Below, in pieces: positions 22,511 to 32,400 of a DNA stretch of 64,000 nucleotides. The translations under genes were made by a program, and so were the position numbers. The stretch lies in NCBI GenBank assembly GCA_964030785.1, contig OZ034967.1, positions 65,296,742 to 65,360,741 on the forward strand. Reading direction: 5' to 3'. A model generated the notes under the pieces. The model made no database searches. It was given only the letters and a program-made list of their open reading frames with translations, and had not been told where the DNA came from. Each line of letters begins with the position of its first letter. The first letter of the stretch is position 1. The DNA is from Siderastrea siderea (taxonomy: Eukaryota > Cnidaria > Anthozoa > Scleractinia > Rhizangiidae).

Positions 22511-24520
22511 AGGCGAATTTTAATGCAGTGAAGAGAGATTCATTACCGGTCCAGTGTTACGAAAGTTCAAGGGGACATTGGAAGTTAAGAGACCTCCAGT
22601 TCCTCAATACAATTATGCTTGTATAGCTCTGAAATTCCGGCTGCTCGGTAAATAAATGCATTCGACATAAACTGCTTTTTTAGTTCGAAGTGACTTTCCA
22701 TTGAAAAAGAAAAAAAAAACTCGGCATTTTTCTTCACTAAAATATGACATTCGAGTAGCAATTTTCGAAAACCTAAAAAGTATAAACTCAAAGGAAATAG
22801 AATTTGTTGTTACTTTGAAAAAAATAAAGTTGCATGGAATAAAATTGAACAAAATTTACGTGGAAATGTTGTTAAAAAGAATTGAAAATACTAAGCGTTT
22901 TTTGATCCTCAAAATCATCATCAGAGTACTAAAACTGCTTAAAATATCACCAAGTAATCATTCTAACCGCGGAAACTTCTGTTCTCTGAGTGTTTACGTG
23001 CTGGCAGCGTGCCCCACAGTAGCCAATTATCCAATGCAATCACTAACAATTTATGCTTAATTATCCCAACTATCCCAAGATTTACAAACCAATTACGTTG
23101 CTCGCAAACTGTTGATGCATATGGTGCACGGTAATTATTTGACACATTAACCTGACGCATATTTTATTGACTGGAAAGAGTTTTGTTGAGTTTCGGTTTC
23201 GTCGATTTTAACTTAAAAATAACACGCAACAGATAACGACAAGGTATAAGTTTTAAACATTTTGCAAAAGCACTGGACTTTTAGTAGTAAGTTGAGGTCC
23301 TTGGGATGCCGTGAACTCCTAACAATGCCTGCCTCGTAAACGTCCATAAAAATTCATTAATTACTTTACGAATTATGCTGGCAGAATTTTTCCAAGCCTA
23401 ATCATGTGTCGAGTCAGTCTTCTCTTAATAAATAGAACCACTGACTTTAAACCTGGACCAACTTTTATAGACCGATAACTCCGCCGGAAAGTGACTAGTG
23501 AATTCTACGCCATAAGATATTCCCACCGTTAACATACAAGAAATATCTTTGAAAACCCCCCAAAATTATTTGCGTAACCATTGGAAATTATGCTCTGAAA
23601 GAAGACCAGAACAATTTGCTATTGTTTAAAGTATTAGAACATTCTGAAAGAGTTAGTGGGTCTTGACAACTACTCGCGGACCAATGGGAAGTGTTCCCAA
23701 CCCGTTTTAACCATTGGAAAAAGGCACAAGTATCGCTGAAGTGACCACGTCAGTTTAACGTTGTAAGCGGAAGTCATGTAACAAGGGAATTTTCTTTCAT
23801 TGTTGGACCAGCGCACGCCGTAGCAAGGTACTACAAAACCTCGACCAGTTCAACTCACGACCAGTTTTCTGAAAGAAAGGTAAGTCCAGTTCTAAAAAGA
23901 GCTCAAGTCAAAATACATCCAAGGAGAGTCGGTCTTACACGCTATTCGTCGCAACGATATGATCTTCACAAATTTTCGCTTTCCATCGAGGGAGCGGCAT
24001 GTTAGATAGATATTAGTGAGGGATGTAAGTTAAATAAAGGATGCTGAATAACCAAAACAACAAAAAAATGTGAATCGTGAAATAAGACGTATTAACTCAC
24101 CCAGCGCGCGGCAAAGTTTCAAATTGAAGATTTGGAGTCTCCCCTTTGTCAACATGAATATTTGTTGCTCGCGAAGGTGGTAGAGTAACACGTGCAACTC
24201 AGGGCCTAACTACCAACAAAACATCTGTTACAGGAAAAGGTTGCCCGTAGTAATCGTCATTCTTGTTCTGGGCCCGCAAAGAACATAGTTTTCAGAAACA
24301 TCCAACCCTTAATTCTTTACCCTATTATTTGCTTTTACTGGGACTCTCACAGTTGGCCTAAAAGGGAGATCATCTCAGCATCTCAGTGCTTTTCTTGAAG
24401 GGCAATCCGCGACAAAAACCCCATACAAGTATCACCAGGTTTATCGAAGAAACTTTTGAACCTCTTTTCTCCATCATATAATGTTATCTAATTGCAGTGT
24501 TCTAATTATCTTTCATGCAG
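22511..24520. other. Upstream region of the ShKT gene with possible 5' exon
   Basis: No coding exon is convincing. A strong splice donor (GAAAG|GTAAGT) at 23879/23880 and an acceptor (TTTCATGCAG) ending at 24520 would define a 640-bp intron joining a noncoding first exon, ending at 23879, to the exon that holds the start codon at 24537. The transcription start cannot be read from sequence. Confidence 0.4.
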
Positions 24521-24536
24521 ATATCAAGCAAAAGGA

Positions 24537-26406
24537 ATGAGATTCTTCACTGCTTTGATTCTTCTGTTCCTTTCGTGGCAAACAAGTGGTGCTGAGACTC
24601 AGTGCTCCAACGAAAATTGGTCCCAGTCGTTCAAGCCGGACCACAAAGATGTAAGCTGCAGTTCCAATTCTTATGTCGCTGGTCTGCAACCCGGCTGGTG
24701 GGGGATGACTGACGTGGATGGGGCAAAATGCTGTGAAGCTGGTGCACCTCTCAACGATTGTGTTGAACAAGCCCTTCCAGAGTAAGTATGGGAGAGCATC
24801 TTGGCTAATTTTGGGAAATTCTTAAAAAAAAAGTCAAAGTATGACACTAGCCTTTGGGAATGACGTTTAGTGTAGGCTTTTTTCGCCTTCTATTGTCACA
24901 TGTTGAAAAAAGATCAATCAATCAGTCAATCAATCGATGGATAGATCGATCCTTCAATCAATTATACAGACATTAACTTAAGATAAAGAACAATTGGAAG
25001 AAACGATCTTGTAACGTGAAATATCTGTCTCCTTTTTTTCTCGTCAATATAGGATTTCTACTCTCCGTCAACAAGGGAAATCCGATCAATGGATTGAATG
25101 TCCCGCAGGGCGTGTGTTCAAAGGATTTTCCGCAACTTTTCACAGTGATACCTCAGCAGCCTCCATTGAGCGAGCGCTTTGCTGCAAATCCCAAGGCAGC
25201 CTGGAAGCAGATGGACAGTGCCAAGATGTCTCTTTAGGCAGCACGGATTACAAGATGTATACGTGTCCAGATGGGTTTTTCTTGAAAGGTTATCACGTGA
25301 AAGTGCCAGAGGTATGGGACGCGGAAGAGCAGCCTGACTTAGAAGAGAATTGCATTGGGCAGAACTGCTGGGATCAATTTCGGTGTTGTCAGTTACAATC
25401 AGGTATCAGTACAATGTGTTGTTGTTCCTGTTGCTGGTGCTGTTGTTGTTGCTGTTGTTGTTGCTGTTGTAAATTTTGTTGTTATCACTGCAATGACATC
25501 TAAAACGCTGCTCTGGGGGGAGGTTTCAGGGGTCCTGTGCCACCCCCCTTCCTCCCTCCATGAACCGTTGCTTGCCTATGTGATTTTTAAGTAATCAAAA
25601 ACATTCAAACTAAAAAGGGTATGAAAAAAGGAAGAAAACCGCATAGACTAGCAGTCCAAGTTTAGCAGTCCAAGTTTAGCAACCAAGTGAGTTTGCACCT
25701 TGAGAAATCGAAACTCTTTGTAGATATGTTAGCCTAAAGCTTGTCAATTGATTTTGTAATTGTATTAATTTACCTCTTCTGTTCTTTTTTATTTTCCCTA
25801 TTATTTGCACTTTTTTGTTTTTTTTTCTCTTTATATCATGGCCTATCATTGTAATAGCTTTTGTTAAAATACCTCCATAAAAAAAATAAAATAAATAAAT
25901 AAATAAAAAATAACTGGGAGTACTACGTGCGTTGTGGTTGGTCGAAGACCCAAAGGGAGCCACTCCCTGTCACGCTTAGGCCACACAGTGGCCCATATAT
26001 GAAAGAAGGATGAAATAGGCATTATTTAACAAGGTGCCCTAAGTCTCTGATGGCTTCTGTGATTTTTTACTAGCGATTTTTGTTAAATTACAAAGCATGA
26101 CTTGAAAAAGGTAACTTATCGTTATCAAGTTGCGATGCCATTCCGTTCTTACTATCCCAATTACGTTTCCATTGAGGTACATGTGAAAAAGTCTTTTGGC
26201 TTTTTTTTAACTTTTCAGGCCGAGTTAATCCAACTACGGCTCCAACTATGGCTCCAACTACGGTCGGTACAACTACGGCTCCAGCTGTGGGTGGTGATTG
26301 TAGGGACAAAAAAAACAACTGCGCCCAAGTCATCGCTAAAAAGCCGAGGGTGTGCCACACAGCCAAGTTTAAGCGCAAATGCGCTAAAACTTGTAGGCAG
26401 TGCTAA
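24537..26406 (+). CDS. Secreted Cys-rich protein with C-terminal ShKT domain
   Basis: Three coding exons, 24537-24781, 25053-25402 and 26219-26406, with GT/AG borders and phases 2 and 1, give 260 residues. Residues 1 to about 18 form a typical signal peptide: basic residue, Leu/Ile/Phe core, small residues at the end. Residues 20-198 are Cys- and Trp-rich, with three loosely similar blocks containing paired cysteines (CC), of a family I do not recognise. Residues 202-223 are a Thr/Pro/Ala linker likely to be O-glycosylated. Residues 226-260 are a six-cysteine ShKT domain spaced C-x6-C-x10-C-x8-C-x3-C-x2-C, ending at the stop codon. ShKT domains occur in potassium-channel toxins but also in secreted proteases and matrix proteins. 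No Lys-Tyr pair is present, and the large N-terminal part argues against a classical short toxin. I infer an extracellular, mucus or matrix protein. AATAAA at 26489 is a candidate poly(A) signal. Confidence 0.8.
25414..25486 (+). repeat. GTT/GCT trinucleotide repeat in intron 2
   Basis: An interrupted TGTTGC/TGTTGT tract starts about ten bases after the exon 2 splice donor. If the intron were retained it would add a run of Cys or Val/Ala codons, which is why an open frame continues past the exon. Confidence 0.8.
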
Positions 26407-26509
26407 GTTCAGCAACAGGTTAACTACTATTTTCTTGAGGCCCATTTTTTTTAGTTCTACTGATCTCATCCTCTTGTACTCAAAATTAAATAAAATAATT
26501 CAACTTTTT

Positions 26510-26745
26510 TTAACGAGGGTGACACCTAACAGTCTGGGACTGACAAACCTGTGGCCCTCGGGTTCCGGATCGAATTGGAATTTGGAAATGTTGCATGGTT
26601 TTTGAGGAGAGGGGAAAACCGGAATACCCGGAGCAAGGACGAGAACCAACAACAAACTCAACCCACATGTGACACCGGGACCGGGAGTCGATCCCAGGCC
26701 ACATTGGTGGGAGGCGAGCACATTCACCACTGCGCCATCCCTGCT
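26510..26745 (-). mobile_element. tRNA-derived SINE, minus strand
   Basis: On the minus strand the head reads GGGATGGCGCAGTGGT with a B box GGGATCGACTC about 45 bases on, the layout of a tRNA-derived SINE promoter. The body gives the spurious frame beginning RDGAVV and containing PVFPSPQKP, which I recognise from cnidarian gene predictions as SINE-encoded. It lies about 100 bp beyond the stop of the ShKT gene, in or just after its 3' untranslated region. Confidence 0.7.
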
Positions 26746-26785
26746 TGTCACGCTGTAAAAGAGATGAATTACTTATTACTTATGA

Positions 26786-27072
26786 TAGAGCGGTTTTCAA
26801 ATGAGTGTCGTAAAACCAAAACCAAAGCAATTACTCTGACCAATCACAACAGGAACAAAACACAAAATGAACCAATCAGAAATCAAATCAAATACAAGCA
26901 ATTGGCGCTAAGCGCGGGAAAACGCGTGCGAGCAAGTCACGATTGGTTTTGGTTTTACACCTGATTGGTTGAGAAAGTGGCGCGAGTTTTTTTTAGCCAA
27001 TCAGAGAGCCTAGTAATGCAAAACCAAAGCAAACACAACATTACTTTCGACACTCAATTGAAAACTGCTCTA
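26786..27072. mobile_element. MITE with TAGAGCNGTTTTCAA ends
   Basis: The left end has TAGAGCGGTTTTCAA and GAGTGTCG; the right end has CGACACTC and TTGAAAACTGCTCTA, i.e. inverted repeats of about 28 bp. The interior is rich in CCAAT/ATTGG boxes and has no ORF. No clear target-site duplication beyond 1-2 bases. Confidence 0.7.
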
Positions 27073-27972
27073 TGTATCAAATTTGTTTGATAATGGAAGT
27101 AGAGTTAATCCAAGTCTCTGTGTTATAACATTTATTTTAATTTGCGTAGTTTTATTTTGTCTGCAGATTGGAATCCAAGCTGAATACAGCTGGAACTTGT
27201 TTAACTGGGTAATCAGGATTAATGGCTGGAACATGTATTATTGATCGTTAACCATGAAGGGGTTTTGCGAGTGCCATTTACGATGTGATACTTTTGTCAA
27301 AGGCGAAAAAATTTGAGTTTTGTCAGAAGAGAGGATGTTAGTCTTTTCCTTTTCCTTATTCAGTTGTTCAAAAACAAATAAAAGTCGGTTTATAAAGGGC
27401 CAAAGGTTGCACTTGTCGTGAGTGTCTGTATACGTGTCTCAGCGATCCTTTCACCTAAACTGATAGCAGTCCCTTTCTAGATAATCGAACCAGCATGCGA
27501 GCGATTTAGGGCAGTCGTATTAAACGAATCCGTGGGAGGCTATAAGGCGAGCAAGGGAGCGTGAGATTTTTCTCGAACGAATTGGCCCAGAGAAAACTGG
27601 GTTAAGGATTTAGCAGCTTGTTTGTGTCCACCGCGGACCATTTGCCAGTTTGGAAATAAATATGTATAATTCCAACAATATTTCGCCATTGTTCCTTACA
27701 TGCCATCCTCTATGCTCAACCGAACCTCTTTTTTCAAATCACCCGAACGCTTTCAACCTATTTATAATCGGGTCCAAGGAAAAGTTAAAAAAGACAACTT
27801 AAAATACATGCTGCGAAAAACCGATCAGTACAAGCTTCCTTGAAAAACTGTGTCTTAGAAAAACGTTTAAAATAAACAATCCTACATGTTCGACTATAGA
27901 GAATAATTAACGCCAGTGAACTTGAACAAGCGGTCTAAAGGCAAAGAACAAAAATCCTATCAATTCTAATAC
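27073..27972. other. Intergenic, nothing recognised
   Basis: No exon-like frame or clear repeat between the MITE and the minisatellite. Confidence 0.4.
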
Positions 27973-28545
27973 ATGGGCTCACCCAATGAACTTATCCACG
28001 AACTCATCCACGAACGCACCCACGAACTCATCCATGAAAGTAGCCTTCAATGCACTCACGAACTCACCCATGAAATCAGCCATGAAATCAGCCATGAAAT
28101 CACTGATGAACTCACTCATGAACTCACTCATGAAACTCACCCATGAACTCACCCACGAATAAATTTGTTGTTGCATTCATGGCTGAGCTTATGGTTGAGC
28201 TCAAGGTGAGTATTATAAAATGGGTGCTTTCCTGGGTGAGCTCATGGTTGAGTTCAATAGTGAGTAGATGGGTGTGATTATGAGTTCGTGGGTGTTTATG
28301 GTTGAGTTTGTGGATGATTTCATGAGTGAGTTTGTGCGTTAGTGAGTGTATTTGTGCGTGAGTGCGTGGGTCAGTGCATGGGTGAGTTGGTGGGTGCGTT
28401 CATGGTTACATTGGAGGCTGCGTTCATGGATTAGTCCGTGGATGCGTGTGGGTGCTTTCGTGGGTTCATCAGTGAACTCATCGATAAAATGACTCATGAA
28501 CTCACCCATTAACTGACACATTAACTCATATGTGAACTTGCCCTT
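27973..28545. repeat. 12-bp minisatellite that switches strand
   Basis: From 27973 to about 28160 the unit is variants of AACTCACCCATG (period 12). From about 28175 to 28465 the complementary sense (CATGGGTGAGTT-like) takes over. From about 28470 to 28545 it returns to the first sense. The array is therefore inverted in the middle and could form long hairpins. Open frames across it (repeated EFMSEFM-type peptides) are a by-product of the period being a multiple of three. Confidence 0.85.
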
Positions 28546-29412
28546 GATCATAACCAGGAAAGCCGTAATAGATGGTTTTCACCGTGACGTCATCGAATCC
28601 TAAAATCAAAATCGCGAAGTCTTCTGAATTTTTATCTACACCAGGTTGAAGATGACCTAGAAATAAATCTTTCTACAAGTTTCCAGTCCCGTAGCGTCTT
28701 TTGTTTTGAAAATAAAGCATTTTGAATTTCCGAATTTTCACCTCGCGTGACACCAAGATAGTGGCCGCGACAAAGCTGTCTGGTTTAAAAAAAAAAAAGG
28801 TCTCTCCTTATGATTTTCAGCAGTTCAAACATTTCAAGTATTAGGAGATGTGTTTATGGGCACGTATACTAGCTTACAAGCGAAAAGAAAGCGCTTTCAT
28901 CGCAAATTGAGTCCCAGATGTTTTTGTTCATTTCCAGCCGCCATATTGGTGTACATCCGATGTACACCAATATGGCGTCTCCATACAAAGCTCTGTAAAG
29001 TTGCGTGAAACGTTTGGGCAAATAACTCAGAAACGGTGTACCACACAGTCCTGGGACTTGGAGAAGTTCTTTATGTATTGGTCTTTTATATCATTCATTT
29101 TCTTGGCTTCTTTCATTGAACGGTTTCAAATTTATTTTTTTATGGCGTGACGGTGCGGTGAAAACGATCTATAGGCCTTAAAACAATTACGTCAACTGAC
29201 AACGAAATGACATTTGGCTTCAGTGTTTAATTAAAATTTTATAGCTAGCTTTTGATAAGCTTTACCCTGTGTCCTTTGACAACTGACAGTTGGCATCCCC
29301 ACTGAGGACCGCAATTGAGATCCCCCGCCCCCTCCGCCTCGGCAGTCGGCAATATGCTAGGCTTCTGTTGCGTCACTCGAGCCAGTCTCCGCTCAGATTT
29401 TTCGTCATCAAC
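28546..29412. other. 5' flank of reductase gene 1
   Basis: Contains a perfect palindrome at 28939-28977 (listed separately). The frame of gene 1 stays open back to 29290, but without any ATG, so I read 29290-29412 as 5' leader. No TATA box is obvious. Confidence 0.4.
28939..28977. repeat. 39-bp perfect palindrome with YY1-like half-sites
   Basis: Two 18-bp arms, CGCCATATTGGTGTACAT and its exact complement, separated by CCG. With the base before it the left arm reads GCCGCCATATTGG, close to the YY1 consensus, and the right arm repeats it inverted. It lies about 440 bp upstream of reductase gene 1. It may be a bidirectional factor site, a cruciform former or a tiny mobile-element remnant. Confidence 0.6.
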
Positions 29413-32400
29413 ATGGCGGCTGAAGAAAGCTCTCCTGGTAAAATGTTCAAACTAGTCGTGTTTGGAGCCACAGGGCGAACGGGAAAAGAGGTAGTAAAGC
29501 AAGCTTTGGAGAAAGGACATTCTGTCACGGCTGTAGTGAGAACTCCGGAGAAACTAGACATTCAGTGAGTCGAGAACCTTTTGATCATTTGGACAGTTTA
29601 GCGGTCCGTTTGCCAGAAAGGAAAACTAAGGTGCCTTGCTGGGAAAGCTGGTGCTTTTCCAGCCTGGCACACTGGTCATCGTTTCTTTCTTGCACTGGGT
29701 AAAAATGTTATGTGGTTATTAGCAGTAGTGTTTCCAGATTTGATTCGTGAATATGAGAGATTTTTCTCAATTCCCAACCTCTCCTCCCCCTTGCATTGGC
29801 CAGGGGCACATCAGACAATCAAACGCCTCCCCTCCCCCGGCCCCCCTCCTCCTCAATAATACAATAATATTTCTGTAGCGCTTATCCGTTTAAGTGTTAA
29901 GCGTTTTACAATGCTTAAAAAATAATCATAATAAAATGAAATAAAAATTACATTGTACATTGCTACAAAGCATAAGCTTGTTTAAAAAGGAGGGTTTTTA
30001 ACTTAGATTTAAAAATATTTTTATTATCAATAGATCTAATTGCCATGGGCAGATCGTTCCACAGTCGGGGGGCAATGACTGAAAAAGCTCTGAGTCCATG
30101 TCTTTAAGTTGTAGGGTTCAATAGCAAACCGCCACTTGTCAGAAGATGAACGAAGGCGTCTGGCAGGTTCATAAACGCGCAACAGTTCTGTCAGATAGCT
30201 AGGAGCTAAATTGTTCAGTGCCTTAAAACATACAAGATTTATCTTGAAAATTATTCTCTGCACTACAGGTAACCAGTGTAGCTCCTCCACCCCCCTCCCC
30301 CTCCAGGGACACATCCTCATACTAATGATTCAAATATGACATACAATCACTTTCGCTTTACTATGTTACAGTTTCTTTCATTGCTTTAAGGACGGTGACT
30401 CCATTTGTTACTGCGCGTACGTTCTGCGGATCTCGGGTATTCGGGTTTCTTAAGGAATTTGCCTACTAATACAATGGTATTTTTGCGCTGTTTGTGACTG
30501 TAGAAAAAAGCAGATCTTAGCAACAGGTATCAGAATCCAAAAAGAAAATTGGGGGTAACCTTGCATTTTTCAGCAATAATTGACCTTAAATTTGGAGAGA
30601 AAATGCCATACCTTCTTTGTATTTTAAAGCTTTTTTAGAATTATGGTTGCTTAATTATCTTAATTGCATGGTTACCCATGGCCATTTTTCGTTTAAGATA
30701 AATAGGTGTTGCTGGGATCTCCCCATTCCCCATAGTAATAACCTTTGCAAAAATACCTCTGTATTAGCATCCAACGTCCTTGAAACTTGCAGGTTGGCTG
30801 TTCATATACAGTGTATGAAATTATCACGTCAGATCAAAATCTCTTAATGGCGGACTTTCACTCTTAATTTTTGTGTTTTCCAAAAGACATGAGAACTTAG
30901 AATTGGTTAAAGGAGATGCTTGTGATGTGGAGAGTTTTGCTGCTGCTCTTGAAGGAAAAGATGCTGTGCTGTCTGGCTTGGGAGTTTATGCAAGTATTTT
31001 TAACCCAACAACCTTCTACTCAGAGTCTATGCATGCTATTATGGAGGGGATGAAGAGGTGAGTCATTCCCCAGGAGGGAGGGGGTACTCCTATATACAAT
31101 GCTGTATAGGTATATGCCACGGAATAGGGCATAGTTTTTGAGGTTCTCAGGCCTTAAGTGGGGTATCCATTTTGCCCCCTTTTGGAATTGTTATCCTGGT
31201 GCGATACTTAGATAGGGTACCTTTTCGTGTTAACTAAAATTGCAGTACGTAAACCACAGTTATGATGGCATATCATTAAACTAGGCTTAGTCTAGTATCT
31301 TATGCTTGATGCTTAACTTCCCATATTACGGAAATGACCTGATCGCACAATTTTTAGTGGTCCTTTTTCCCTTAAATAGAGTGTCATTTTTTTGGGTTTA
31401 GGCCTTGTATCTACATGTATTTTTGATTTTCTATCCTTAAATAGGGTTGAGGTTGAAGATTCTCTGTGGCACAAACCTATCCTAGATTGACAGGAGAATC
31501 TCCCCCCCCCCCCCCCCTTCAGAGTCATTCTTACAAGTCACCTATCATTGAACAATAATTGAGGTTAAGTGTAAGTATAGTGTACTGTCTGAATAGCAGA
31601 CCAGACCTCAAGCAAGATTTCAACTGGGAAATCACAAAACAATTTTAAGCTGCCGTCTTCCTTTTTTGCACCACCCTTAATAATTTATAATGCCTCGGGG
31701 ATAAGGTTGCACCAACCAGGGCTGGGCATGGGTGGGGAGATACTCTGTGAATTTTTGGCTGAGGGTATGGTGGTGAGACTTGGAAGACTCTTACAGACCA
31801 TGCTCATCTGGATTTTGCAATCCTATTCTAGGCTAGCCGCCAATAATCCCTACCCTATCCCAGCTCACTGACTGTCAGTTCCTATAAATATTGTAAATTA
31901 AATTCTACATATGACTGATCAGTTTCCTGATTAATAATACCCTATTCTAGATCAAAACTTTCTGATTCTTATACCTCTTCCATACTAAACTGCTTTTAAG
32001 CACATACCCACATAGCTATATATGGCAGTATCCCCTTCCCCTACCGGCACAAATTACCAGTTATACACTGTTTGTCAAAAGCTTGTGTTTTCTATCAATA
32101 TTTTTGGTTTTCTTGAAGAATACACCTCGATCATCAACAGTAAAACACTGTTGTACCATACAGTGTTTTGTACTCTTTTACATTGTAAAGCATAATTTTT
32201 TTAGCTTCAGTGTGCTGCCTTCACTCTACATTATTCATATACAATGGAAACTATGCTGGCTTAACTAAAGAAACCCACTGTGTAAGGAATGGATAACAAT
32301 AAGGAATGGAAATCAACTGCACTGGCAGTCAAAAAGGAGCTCTTGAAAATTTTATTAAAGGCCTCTGGTCAGTGAAGTAGGGGACCTCATTTCTGTGCAA

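Noticed and set aside
25355..25594. Long Cys- or Val/Ala-rich frames after exon 2 of the ShKT gene
   Set aside because: They arise from reading the GTT/GCT microsatellite in intron 2; a splice donor precedes it and the third exon is in phase.
24537..26406. Calling the ShKT gene a neurotoxin
   Set aside because: The domain is at the end of a 260-residue secreted protein with a large unrelated body and lacks a Lys-Tyr pair; ShKT domains are common in non-toxic extracellular proteins.
26500..26751. Minus-strand ORF starting near RDGAVV
   Set aside because: It is the familiar spurious frame of a tRNA-derived SINE, not a host gene.
21637..28545. CRISPR-like repetition
   Set aside because: The repeats are contiguous micro- or minisatellites without unique spacers, in eukaryotic DNA.
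27979..28551. Repetitive EFMSEFM-type and THALTHAL-type ORFs
   Set aside because: Consequence of a 12-bp minisatellite whose period keeps the frame open.
29290..29412. In-frame basic N-terminal extension of reductase gene 1 resembling a mitochondrial presequence
   Set aside because: The frame is open, rich in Arg, Leu and Ser, but begins at TTG; there is no ATG before 29413, and paralogue 2 starts at the equivalent ATG. I treat it as 5' leader.
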